The notes beneath the pieces were generated by a model. That model worked only from the letters and a program-made list of their open reading frames with translations. It did not search any database and had not been told where the DNA came from. Positions 1 to 7,962 of a stretch of 26,075 nucleotides of DNA are shown here, one piece after another (the stretch's first letter is position 1; every line of letters begins with the position of its first letter). The stretch lies in contig DEJF01000061.1 in the NCBI GenBank assembly GCA_002353225.1, forward strand, positions 1 through 26,075, in the 5' to 3' direction. Both the position numbers and the translations under genes were made by a program. This DNA is from Prevotella sp. UBA2755. Lineage in GTDB: Bacteria > Bacteroidota > Bacteroidia > Bacteroidales > Bacteroidaceae.

Positions 1-2007
1 TTACGCATAACTGTGCATGCCCCCTAAGAAGTAATTCACGCCGAAGTAGGTCATGAGGACAGTCAGGAAGGCGACGATGAGATAGGTGTGCAGCCATTTG
101 GGCTGGCGGAGGAAGGGGATGCTCTGCTGATGGAAAGGGACGGCATAGATAAGCATGGTGATAAGCGCCCATACCTCTTTCGGGTCCCAACTCCAGTATT
201 TGCCCCATGACACATTTGCCCAGACAGCACCTAAGAAGATGCCTATCGTCAAGAGGAACACGGCAGGGTAGAGCATGAGTCTCGACAAGACGGTCAACTG
301 CTCTACCTGTTGCTGATTGCCCCTGCGTAGTTGTATCAGTGCCATGATACCGTTAAGCACCATAAAGGCAAGCAGAGCGTATGACATCATGATGACACTG
401 ACATGCGTCGACAGCAGCGGTGACTTCAGGACGGGCATCAGAGGGGTGATCTGCGGGTTCATCTCGCCCAGCCATGCCACCAGAAGGGTGAAGCCGGACA
501 GGAGGAAACCGAATGGTATCAGATAGGTGAGCCGATGGTACATCACCATCGTGAACGCCATGATGCTGAGGGCAAGGAAGAGCATCGTCTCATAGCCGTT
601 GCCCAGTGGGATGCGCCCACCAATATACCATCTGAGGGCATAGCCGAACACCAGCACTAAGAATGCCGCCCATAGGATGGCAGTGGAGAAGCGGAGCAGG
701 ACATAGAAAGTCGTCTTGCGTGGCATCATCAGTAGCAGGAAGGTGAGGAGTCCCATCGTCAGGTTGAGCATGAAGAGTATCTTAACAAAGGGGAAATTGT
801 TATAGAATATCTCGGCACTGAACTTCCTCTCTGAGATGTCAACACCTTTGGCTGGACGGATCAAGGAACCGTTGGTAAGCATCAGGATGATACCCACTTT
901 CTCGTCTAACTCACGGACAGCCTTGGACTCTTGTCCCTTCACGATAAATGCCTGCAACTTATAGTTCTCACCATCGAAGAGGTCAGATAATTTAGCATAT
1001 TTCCCCTCGATACCCAGTTGCTGGCGCAAAGAGGCATCCTTGATTTTCAGCATCGGTTCGTCTTTCCATACCTCAGGGCGTTGCAGCCATCCGTATAGCA
1101 CCTGCTCGGCACAGAGTCCCTTGTAACTGCTCTTCCCATAGAGTTTCTGTGTGAAGTCATGGGCAAGTGTGCTCAGGGGGGCTACCCGGTCGTTATAGAT
1201 AATCGGCATCCGTGCCATCTTCTCCGCTTTCTCCTGGTTGATGGTAGGGATGCTGCGTGCCTGCGTCGACAAGGGGGTAAGACAAATGAGCAGACTGATG
1301 GTGAGTGCTCCTTTCTGGAGGAGCGGGTGGCGCAAGAGCCGCATGAACTCCTCCTTGCGGTTGAAGAGCACTAAAAGGATAGACAGTGCCAGCATCGCAT
1401 ATCCGAAATAGGTGAGGGGAGTACCCCACGGGTCGTACCTGACAGTCAGGATAGTTCCTTGTTGGTCGGGGTCGAAAGAGAACTGGTAGAACCGGTACCC
1501 CTTGTATTGGAAGATGTTATTCATGGAGATAGTTGCCGTTCCCTTCTCTTTCTCGTTCGTCGTATAGTGAATCTGGCTCACGAAATCCTGCGGAGCCTGT
1601 GTCCCCAGATAATAGTCGATCTCGAATTTGTCGAGTTCGAATCGCTCAAAAGGCAGTTGGCGTATCTCGCCCGTACCTTTTATTATATAACTATTGTCAG
1701 GGATATGTGCCCTTAGATGAATCTCCCCCTCATGAGCAGTGATGAAGGTGGTGGCGGCTCCTGCGAGGATGACGAGGAAAGAGCCATGCAGCATGAAGAC
1801 TGCCGTGCGTCGCCATAACCGCTGTTGGCAGATAATGATGACGGAGAGCAGGGCAAGGAAAGCCCAAAGGGCGAAGAACCACCAGGTGTGGTAAATTCTC
1901 TCGGCTACAAAAAGAGAACCTTGGGCTTGCTCCATAAAGGTAGCATAGCCCAAGAGTCCTATGATGAAGACAAATGTGATGATGAATATAGTCTTGATAT
2001 ATCTCAT
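1..2007 (-). CDS. ccsBA: Cytochrome c synthetase, fused ResB-CcsA (System II)
   Basis: A 668-residue inner-membrane protein that joins a ResB/CcsB-like N-terminal half to a CcsA C-terminal half. The fusion exports haem and ligates it to CXXCH motifs of exported apocytochromes. Visible features are TM helices near the N-terminus with a histidine in the second membrane segment (about H74), a large periplasmic region (about 95-400), then a cluster of helices with the tryptophan-rich haem-handling motif WGKYWSWDPKE at about 601-611. Histidines lie on either side of it (about H537 in HVSVIMM, and H665 in GGMHSY). The last codon is complete at the window edge. It follows the Rid-like gene by 9 bp and is the last visible gene of a run encoding two haem-c proteins, which are its obvious clients. 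Family assignment is secure; the link to those clients is inferred from gene order. Confidence 0.93.
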   Translation of the reverse strand: MRYIKTIFIITFVFIIGLLGYATFMEQAQGSLFVAERIYHTWWFFALWAFLALLSVIIICQQRLWRRTAVFMLHGSFLVILAGAATTFITAHEGEIHLRAHIPDNSYIIKGTGEIRQLPFERFELDKFEIDYYLGTQAPQDFVSQIHYTTNEKEKGTATISMNNIFQYKGYRFYQFSFDPDQQGTILTVRYDPWGTPLTYFGYAMLALSILLVLFNRKEEFMRLLRHPLLQKGALTISLLICLTPLSTQARSIPTINQEKAEKMARMPIIYNDRVAPLSTLAHDFTQKLYGKSSYKGLCAEQVLYGWLQRPEVWKDEPMLKIKDASLRQQLGIEGKYAKLSDLFDGENYKLQAFIVKGQESKAVRELDEKVGIILMLTNGSLIRPAKGVDISERKFSAEIFYNNFPFVKILFMLNLTMGLLTFLLLMMPRKTTFYVLLRFSTAILWAAFLVLVFGYALRWYIGGRIPLGNGYETMLFLALSIMAFTMVMYHRLTYLIPFGFLLSGFTLLVAWLGEMNPQITPLMPVLKSPLLSTHVSVIMMSYALLAFMVLNGIMALIQLRRGNQQQVEQLTVLSRLMLYPAVFLLTIGIFLGAVWANVSWGKYWSWDPKEVWALITMLIYAVPFHQQSIPFLRQPKWLHTYLIVAFLTVLMTYFGVNYFLGGMHSYA

Positions 2008-2016
2008 GCCATCCGC

Positions 2017-3162
2017 TTAGTATGCCTTGAATTGTGGGTTGTCCACCTGACGGACAGCCATGCACTCCATCTCGATCAGCCATCCGGGACGGCAGACGGG
2101 GGCATGGACGATGACGTAGGGCTTGCCGTGGAAACGCTCCTCAAACATCTCTTTTACCAAGGGATAGTCTGCTGTGTCGCGAAGATAGACCACAATCTCG
2201 CCAACATCTTCAAAAGTGCATTCTGCTTCTTTCAGTAGGGCTTCCACATTTTCCCACATACGTTCTGTCTGCTTGACAATATTTTTGGGATACTTGATCT
2301 CGCCCTTGTTGTTAATACTTGCAGTGCCGGAAATGAACACATGACGGCGGTCTTGATAGTCCACCCGGGTGCCGCGCTCGAAACTAACCCCATAGTCACT
2401 GGTGCGGTTCAGGTGAGTAGGAGCGTAGAGATAATGAATCTGCTCCTGCTCAATACCGGCGATGGCATAGTTGTCCATCTGTGATAAGACGTTAGGGTCA
2501 GCCTGTCTGCCACCAATACCCGTAGAGGCGATGAAGTGGGTGTTGACGGTCAGTCCCTGTGTGAAGAAGAACTGGTTGCGGGCACGCACTACACCACCAT
2601 AGTTCAAATCGACATCATTGACAAAGAACCATGTGCGGATACAGTTGTCCTTTAGGGTACAGCCTTCTTCAAGGAGTTGCATGTTATACTCATTGAACAG
2701 CAGGCGCGTCTGATACTCAGAGTTTGCTGCCAGATTATGGGCGCTCCCGTTCCATAGGTGTTTAAAACCATTGTGCTCTATAGCATACAGACCACCGTGA
2801 GTAATTGATGTCCTTACATTAGTCATGAAGTATACCCAGAGAGCGACCTTTGTACCATCGAGGGGTGCCTGTTGGATAATACTTTTTGCACAGTCTGTCA
2901 TGTCGGCAACAATCACTTCGTCTTGCTGGTTTGCGGCATCACTGAGGAAGTAACGCTTAAAAACTGCTTGTACACCAGGGAGTTTGTCCTCTATCAGCCC
3001 GTTATAGGCATTGAGCACAGTTTCCAACTGTTTCGCGAAAGATAATCGAGGGGTGCGGACATGTATCATTGCATGATATTCCTTGACCTCTGTTCCATTG
3101 TCGAATTTGAATACCTCAGCAAACGCATTTTCGAATTGAAAGGTTTGTTGTTTTTGATCCAT
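2017..3162 (-). CDS. Rid-superfamily protein, chorismatase (FkbO/Hyg5)-like architecture
   Basis: A 381-residue protein without signal peptide, so probably cytoplasmic. The last ~130 residues (from about 250, RRHVFISGTAS) have the pattern of Rid/YjgF/UK114 trimeric enzymes, including the arginine-containing segment CRPGWLIEMECMAV near the C-terminus. The N-terminal ~240 residues form a second, less recognisable domain, as in the chorismatase group of this superfamily. Simple RidA deaminases are only about 130 residues, so this is not one of them. It lies between a cytochrome c lipoprotein gene (18 bp upstream) and ccsBA (9 bp downstream), implying co-transcription. Chorismate hydrolysis or an imine/enamine deaminase role are both possible; I cannot choose from sequence alone. 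Translation of the whole frame is uninterrupted. Confidence 0.65.
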   Translation of the reverse strand: MDQKQQTFQFENAFAEVFKFDNGTEVKEYHAMIHVRTPRLSFAKQLETVLNAYNGLIEDKLPGVQAVFKRYFLSDAANQQDEVIVADMTDCAKSIIQQAPLDGTKVALWVYFMTNVRTSITHGGLYAIEHNGFKHLWNGSAHNLAANSEYQTRLLFNEYNMQLLEEGCTLKDNCIRTWFFVNDVDLNYGGVVRARNQFFFTQGLTVNTHFIASTGIGGRQADPNVLSQMDNYAIAGIEQEQIHYLYAPTHLNRTSDYGVSFERGTRVDYQDRRHVFISGTASINNKGEIKYPKNIVKQTERMWENVEALLKEAECTFEDVGEIVVYLRDTADYPLVKEMFEERFHGKPYVIVHAPVCRPGWLIEMECMAVRQVDNPQFKAY

Positions 3163-3180
3163 ATAATTTACTGTTCTTTT

Positions 3181-3897
3181 TTATTTTTCTATAGCCCCAT
3201 TGTTAATCCAACTATCAATTAGAGGCAGGATACTTTGTGCGTTCTTTTCTGACACCAGGTCGAAGTGGTTCATACCGATGCCCTCGACACTCTCTTGGTG
3301 GAGCACCATGTGCAGCACACTGTTCTCGGAGTCGTTAGGGTCTACAATCTTCTTGCCGTCAACCTTCTTGGAGTCGACACCCACCATCGCCTGATAGGCA
3401 TTCCCCTCCGTAAGGTTCAGTCCTGCGGCAATACGGTTGGACGCGCCATGGCAGTTGGCACAGGTGGTGGTCAGGTAACTCTGCTGTATCGCATTGAACA
3501 TGCTGGCATCGACAGTACCCACCTCCATACGGATGGTATCACGTACCCCCTCTATGTCTGCCTCGTAAAATGTCATCACGTGGCGACGAAGGCGGTCAAG
3601 CACACACAGTTGTACACTGGTCACCTCATCCGGGATATTGGTCATGATGACAGTCGCGTTTCCCTCACTGTCTGTCTGGACAGCCTTAGAGATGCTCGCA
3701 TAGTCATCATCTCCCGTAAAGCCGGCAACAGCAATCGTGTAACCTTCCGCCCAGTTGCCTAAACCTGTAATCTTTCCTTCCAACTTTGCGGAGCGTCCTA
3801 CGGTGTTATAGGCTACTTCATTATAGATAAGCCCGTCGTCGCAGGAGGTCAGACAGATGGAAAGCAGTGACAGGGATGCAAAGATAATTCTTTTCAT
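3181..3897 (-). CDS. Mono-haem c-type cytochrome lipoprotein
   Basis: A 238-residue exported lipoprotein. The ATG at 3897 gives MKRIIFASL and a lipobox LTSC with the acylated cysteine at residue 19; extending upstream would need a TTG codon at 3909 and adds only four residues, so 3897 is preferred. A single haem-c site CANCH is at about 146-150. The segment after it (GLNLTEG, then IVDPNDSENSVL and a final SWINNGA) resembles the cytochrome fold often called planctomycete-type. The first ~130 residues look like a beta-rich domain of unknown role. Likely an electron carrier anchored at the outer membrane or periplasmic face, matured by the CcsBA encoded two genes downstream. The upstream porin gene ends and this start are separated by 21 bp. 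Redox partner unknown. Confidence 0.8.
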   Translation of the reverse strand: MKRIIFASLSLLSICLTSCDDGLIYNEVAYNTVGRSAKLEGKITGLGNWAEGYTIAVAGFTGDDDYASISKAVQTDSEGNATVIMTNIPDEVTSVQLCVLDRLRRHVMTFYEADIEGVRDTIRMEVGTVDASMFNAIQQSYLTTTCANCHGASNRIAAGLNLTEGNAYQAMVGVDSKKVDGKKIVDPNDSENSVLHMVLHQESVEGIGMNHFDLVSEKNAQSILPLIDSWINNGAIEK

Positions 3898-3918
3898 TGA
3901 AATATCCAAATTATTTGG

Positions 3919-5184
3919 TTAGAAAGCAAATTGCATCATCAAACATGCGGTGTGTTTGGCGACACCGAGGTCGTCCATGTCGCGGTCCAGTTGGGTCGCG
4001 TGACCAGTACGACCGATGTACTGATACATTGCCGAGAGTTTGATATTGGTCTTGGGGACGAAGAAATTGACGACAGCGGCGGGCATGTTCAGTACACCGT
4101 CCTTCCCGGAGCCGTTACGGTCCATGAAATCATAGCGGACACCTAATTGCCATTGTGGTGCCACGAAATAGCCCACCTGTGCATAGGCTCCCCAGTAGTT
4201 GAATGTCTCGTCAATCTTCTGGCGGTCGGTAAATCCTACATGCATATAATATCCCTCTGCTGCAAAATACCATCTGTTGTACAGCCATGCGAACTCCAGT
4301 CCGGCACGGAGGTCATTGGTACTCTCGTTCTCTGCTTCGTTATTGTAATTGATACTGGCACCAATCAGCATCTTGTTGAGGTTCAGCATCTTGGCATTAC
4401 CCTGCGTCAGGGGCATAGCACCATGAGGCATGTAAGTCAGGCGTGCCGCATAGAGCAGCGATGGCAGATGGTTGTCATCGCTGATACCTTTTGTGGCGGT
4501 GTTAACCGATGAGCCTGTTCCGTTGAAGATACCCACTTCATAGCCGAAGCGGTCTTTCACGATACCATGTACCTCAAAGCCGAGGTCGAAACCTGTTCCG
4601 ATAGTCGGGGTAACAGCATTGAGAGAGTAGGGCATAATGCTGCTTGCCGTCAATGATGTGGGAACTTGTGGAAACAAAGTCTCACCCAGCGTGGTAAGGT
4701 ATGAGTGGGTGAAAGGTGTCTTGAACTTACCGGCGCGGAAGCGGAGTGCCGGGCAGACAGCATAGTCAATCCATGCCTGCTGCAGGATATTGCCACCAGA
4801 GGCTGCCGCATTGATACTGATATTATAGTCAATCTTTCCGAATGCCTTACCAGTGAAACCGATAATGGCATATGGCATGGAGAAACCTGAATTTGCCACA
4901 TTATCCTGGTTGTACGCCTTGTCCAGTCCCTCGTCGTCATAATAGCGGTAGTTAAGGGTTCCCTGTAGATACATATAAGGCTTAAAGACAAAGTTGCCGT
5001 CTTTGGACTGAAGGGTGAAGCCGCGGTCGTCCGCAATAGGGATCACACCGTTCTCCATATCCATCTTGGCAAGGACTTCCTCATCATTAGGAGTCACAGC
5101 GTTCTCGTTTGTCTCATTCTCAGCGACTACCGTTGCTGAGATCATAGTTGCCATCGCAATGGCAAAGAATCTGTTGTATTTCAT
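3919..5184 (-). CDS. Outer-membrane porin, phosphate-selective porin O/P-like
   Basis: A 421-residue outer-membrane barrel. Residues 1-21 form a signal peptide ending ATVVA. The mature part begins with a short acidic stretch, then repeated amphipathic strands such as FVFKPYMYLQGTLNYRYY, and ends in LMMQFAF with the C-terminal phenylalanine expected for insertion by BAM. The motif RAGKFKTPFTHSYLTT and the spacing of aromatic strands fit the OprO/OprP family, members of which carry anions, though substrate cannot be predicted. It sits 25 bp after the di-haem oxidoreductase gene and 21 bp before the cytochrome lipoprotein gene, so it probably supplies or clears the substrate of that redox pair. 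Unlike the classic phosphate porins it is not next to phosphate-transport genes. Confidence 0.8.
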   Translation of the reverse strand: MKYNRFFAIAMATMISATVVAENETNENAVTPNDEEVLAKMDMENGVIPIADDRGFTLQSKDGNFVFKPYMYLQGTLNYRYYDDEGLDKAYNQDNVANSGFSMPYAIIGFTGKAFGKIDYNISINAAASGGNILQQAWIDYAVCPALRFRAGKFKTPFTHSYLTTLGETLFPQVPTSLTASSIMPYSLNAVTPTIGTGFDLGFEVHGIVKDRFGYEVGIFNGTGSSVNTATKGISDDNHLPSLLYAARLTYMPHGAMPLTQGNAKMLNLNKMLIGASINYNNEAENESTNDLRAGLEFAWLYNRWYFAAEGYYMHVGFTDRQKIDETFNYWGAYAQVGYFVAPQWQLGVRYDFMDRNGSGKDGVLNMPAAVVNFFVPKTNIKLSAMYQYIGRTGHATQLDRDMDDLGVAKHTACLMMQFAF

Positions 5185-5209
5185 ATTTATTTTGGTTATT
5201 TCTTGGAAG

Positions 5210-6664
5210 TTATAGTGACCATAGGAATTGGATGAGTTGGTCGCGCTGCTCCTTGGTCATGTTCTTGAATTTGTTCTTGGATGCCTCTCCCTCTCCGCCA
5301 TGCCACATGATAGCCTCCACAAAGTTGCGGGCACGGCCGTCGTGCAAGAAGTAAGTGTGTCCGTTGACCTTCTTCTGGAGGCCTATACCCCAGAGTGGGG
5401 TGGTGCGCCACTCATTGCCGCGGGCAAGTCCGCTGACGAAGTTGTCATTCAGTCCGACACCCATAATCTCGGAGCCCATGTCGTGGAGCAGGTAGTCAGA
5501 GTAGGGATGGATGGTCTGGTTGCCCAACCATGGGAGTTCTGTCCCGGCAAGCAGTACCGAGCCACGAGGCTTCGTATGCAGTGTGGTGACATGACAGAGG
5601 TGACAACCAGCCTGATAGAAGAGTTTTTGTCCCTCAATCACATCAGGGTCGTTGACATTACGGCGTGCAGGAACGGCAAGTCCCTGCATATACAGGTCGA
5701 CATCCTCCATATTCTCAGTGGATACGTCCAGCATATCATAGGCAAGTCCCATCATAGAACCTTCCTCCATCTGTCGTTGTCCCTCGCAAATCTCCTCAGG
5801 ATAACGGCTGTTGGTCATACCCATATCACTGGAGAAACCCAATTCGACCGTCAGGTCGGCATGTTGCGCCTTGTTACCAGAAAGACCGAGTTGCAGTTTC
5901 CCTCGTTCTTTGATGTAGTTCGCACGTCCGCTGATGCCCCATTCGGGATAGTTGCTGCGACGTGCCAGTTCCTCAATCTCATGAGGGTCTAATGCCATCA
6001 TCTGTCCCATACCGACATGGCGAAGTGGAATACGTACCGTACAGAACAGGTCCTCAGGCGCTATGTCCTCTGCATACCAGTCCGTAATCGTCCAGATGGG
6101 ATAGCAAAGACTATACTCCTCACCGTCAGGGAACTGGAAGGCTTGTTCCTTGATTTCAACCTTCAGTTTACCCTCGGGTTTTACACCATAGATTGCCTGG
6201 TCGTGAATGACACGTCCGTAATTAGGGAAGAACGTACCATTCTTTCGGGTAATATAGATCAGAGAGGCGGTGAATCCATAGGGACCGGAACCGTCATTAC
6301 CTCCATTCTTATAACTGGTCCAATAGGTCGGCTCGGTACGTCCGGCATTACGGTGGCAACTGCCACAACTGTAGCCGGCATAGACAGGACCAAGACCTCC
6401 GCCATGCCCGTTCTCATTGGAACTCTTGGCATTGTCATAGAGTTGGTCACCGGAATTAAAACGGGCGTTATATGAGCCCGATAACCAACGGGCACCCTGG
6501 TCGTAGGCCACAGAGGAGTTGTAGAATCCAGTAGCAGTACCTGCAGATAACTCATAACCCGTTGGGACCTCAATGTCTGTTACGTCCAACTTGTCATCGT
6601 CACTACAGGCGGTAAGCATTAAAAGTCCTGTTAGAAATAACGTATATTTCAGGATTTTGTTCAT
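5210..6664 (-). CDS. Di-haem oxidoreductase lipoprotein (DHOR, DUF1111)
   Basis: A 484-residue lipoprotein with lipobox LTAC (acylated C20) and two haem-c motifs, CGSCH at 100-104 and CHLCH at 354-358. The C-terminal signature TTPLWGIG followed by LHDGRARNFVEAIMWHGGE (about 421-457) is diagnostic of the DHOR/DUF1111 family, which is related to bacterial di-haem peroxidases and MauG; these have often been annotated as thiol oxidoreductases. The ATG at 6664 is chosen because it opens the signal peptide; an in-frame ATG at 6733 would add 23 non-signal residues and lies inside the hairpin at 6707-6740. Imelysin next door is the usual genomic partner of DHOR proteins, which suggests oxidation or release of an iron ligand; the substrate is unproved. 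Maturation needs CcsBA, encoded in the same operon. Confidence 0.9.
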   Translation of the reverse strand: MNKILKYTLFLTGLLMLTACSDDDKLDVTDIEVPTGYELSAGTATGFYNSSVAYDQGARWLSGSYNARFNSGDQLYDNAKSSNENGHGGGLGPVYAGYSCGSCHRNAGRTEPTYWTSYKNGGNDGSGPYGFTASLIYITRKNGTFFPNYGRVIHDQAIYGVKPEGKLKVEIKEQAFQFPDGEEYSLCYPIWTITDWYAEDIAPEDLFCTVRIPLRHVGMGQMMALDPHEIEELARRSNYPEWGISGRANYIKERGKLQLGLSGNKAQHADLTVELGFSSDMGMTNSRYPEEICEGQRQMEEGSMMGLAYDMLDVSTENMEDVDLYMQGLAVPARRNVNDPDVIEGQKLFYQAGCHLCHVTTLHTKPRGSVLLAGTELPWLGNQTIHPYSDYLLHDMGSEIMGVGLNDNFVSGLARGNEWRTTPLWGIGLQKKVNGHTYFLHDGRARNFVEAIMWHGGEGEASKNKFKNMTKEQRDQLIQFLWSL

Positions 6665-6706
6665 ATAATTTGTGATATTTTCTAAGTGTTTCTTTTTAAC
6701 CACAAT

Positions 6707-6740
6707 AGCGAAGATGGAATTTTGAGGTTCCATCTTCGCT
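6707..6740 (-). other. Perfect 13-bp inverted repeat (intercistronic hairpin)
   Basis: Arms at 6707-6719 and 6728-6740 are exactly complementary over 13 bp, with an 8-nt loop. The hairpin stands in the only sizeable gap (104 bp) of the iron/haem operon, between imelysin and the di-haem oxidoreductase gene. On the minus strand it is followed by a purine-rich stretch rather than a T-run, so it is not a standard intrinsic terminator. More likely it stabilises the upstream mRNA, marks a processing point or attenuates read-through, giving more porin and imelysin than oxidoreductase. Confidence 0.75.
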
Positions 6741-6768
6741 CATGCGTATGGCGTAAAGAGCAAATGCT

Positions 6769-7929
6769 TTATTTCACAGTGCGGGCTTTACCGTCCTTGA
6801 ATATCAGAAACTCCAAAGTGTGGAAACCACGCAGGTTCTGGGCTGCCTCTACTTTATCATCAGCATCACCGTCATTCCAGTTAAGATTGGTGAAATTCTG
6901 TGATTTCAGAATCTCTGCGATCTGAGCCTGGTCAAGAGGCCAAGAGTCCATATTGGGATCGAGACCGAGTTCGTCAACAGGACCGAAAAGGAATGCCTCG
7001 CTGGACTCCCATGGCTCACGGGCTGACAGCCAAGCGTTAGCACATGCGGTGAAAGCACTGTTTGAGGGATTACTCTTGAAAGCGCGAACAGCAGTGTCAA
7101 GGGCGGCGTTCTTCTCAGCAAGTTCCTTGTAGGTAGGGAGAACTACGGCATCCACATACTGCTTGATAACAGGGTCAAGAGTAGCATCGTCGTTGATGTT
7201 TTCATCGAAATAGGGCTTTAATTCTTTTTCAATGAAGTCACCGAGATCAGCACAAGCATCCATAGCGGCAACAGTCTCCTTGGAGTTGATATTGTTACGG
7301 AAAGGCTGAGGAATAGCGTAGATAGCATCAGCGGCAGCCTTAATCAGTGTTTTTGCTTGTGCGTCCAAGTCAGCGTCTTTAGCGGCAAGAAGTGCAGATA
7401 AGGAATTCGCGTTAATGCTACCATCACGTGAACCATAGTAAGCATTACGGATAGAATAGATATTGTTGCGATAGTCATCACGAGAGTGCCAACTATACCA
7501 TGACTCTACGGCATAGAGAGCCTCTGTGGTGTTACCGGCAACGTATTTCTGATATGGGTCACCAATCTTGGTGTCACCTACCTCGCCAGCGATATCTATA
7601 CAACCATCGAAAATCTGTTCAACACATTCGATAGCAGACTTGTACTCTGAAGTATTGTGATTCTTGAAGATGTCAGCATATCCATCATTCCATTCATCAT
7701 ACAAGGTCTGTGCATCGTCCTTCAGGAGACCAGATACGGTTACCATGTAATTAGCCCACTGCTCGGCATAAGCGGAGTTGTAGTCAATATCCGCAGCAGT
7801 GTCATCAGTTGGAATCTCTGGGGTTGGAGTTGGATTAGAGTCATTCTTGTCATCACCGCAAGCAACTAAACTGAAGGAAATGGTACATGCTGCAACAAAC
7901 AGCAGGGCATAATTTAAATACTTTTTCAT
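6769..7929 (-). CDS. Imelysin-family (M75) iron-uptake lipoprotein, circularly permuted
   Basis: A 386-residue lipoprotein (lipobox LVAC, acylated C24) with a Thr/Pro linker after it. The imelysin signatures are all present: AREPWESSEAFLFGP at about 308-322 and the metal-site motif GxHxxE as GFHTLE at 368-373. Their order is unusual. The part matching the second half of canonical IrpA (the SRDDYRNNIYSIRNAYYG region through IPQPFRNNI, about 150-215) comes first and the GxHxxE half comes last, ending 13 residues before the stop. This is the circularly permuted topology described for a Bacteroides ovatus imelysin. The family is implicated in iron uptake and is thought not to be a peptidase despite its M75 name. 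It is the second gene of the operon, 33 bp after a porin gene. Confidence 0.88.
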   Translation of the reverse strand: MKKYLNYALLFVAACTISFSLVACGDDKNDSNPTPTPEIPTDDTAADIDYNSAYAEQWANYMVTVSGLLKDDAQTLYDEWNDGYADIFKNHNTSEYKSAIECVEQIFDGCIDIAGEVGDTKIGDPYQKYVAGNTTEALYAVESWYSWHSRDDYRNNIYSIRNAYYGSRDGSINANSLSALLAAKDADLDAQAKTLIKAAADAIYAIPQPFRNNINSKETVAAMDACADLGDFIEKELKPYFDENINDDATLDPVIKQYVDAVVLPTYKELAEKNAALDTAVRAFKSNPSNSAFTACANAWLSAREPWESSEAFLFGPVDELGLDPNMDSWPLDQAQIAEILKSQNFTNLNWNDGDADDKVEAAQNLRGFHTLEFLIFKDGKARTVK

Positions 7930-7962
7930 TGTGCTTTAATTTATTAGTTATTTTATTGTTAT

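Noticed and set aside
5228..5992. 254-codon plus-strand open frame opposite the di-haem oxidoreductase
   Set aside because: The minus frame contains the haem motif CHLCH and the DHOR signature; the plus frame shows no domain.
6707..6740. Hairpin as an intrinsic terminator ending the operon after imelysin
   Set aside because: No T-run follows on the minus strand and there is no promoter motif before the next gene, so the downstream genes need read-through.
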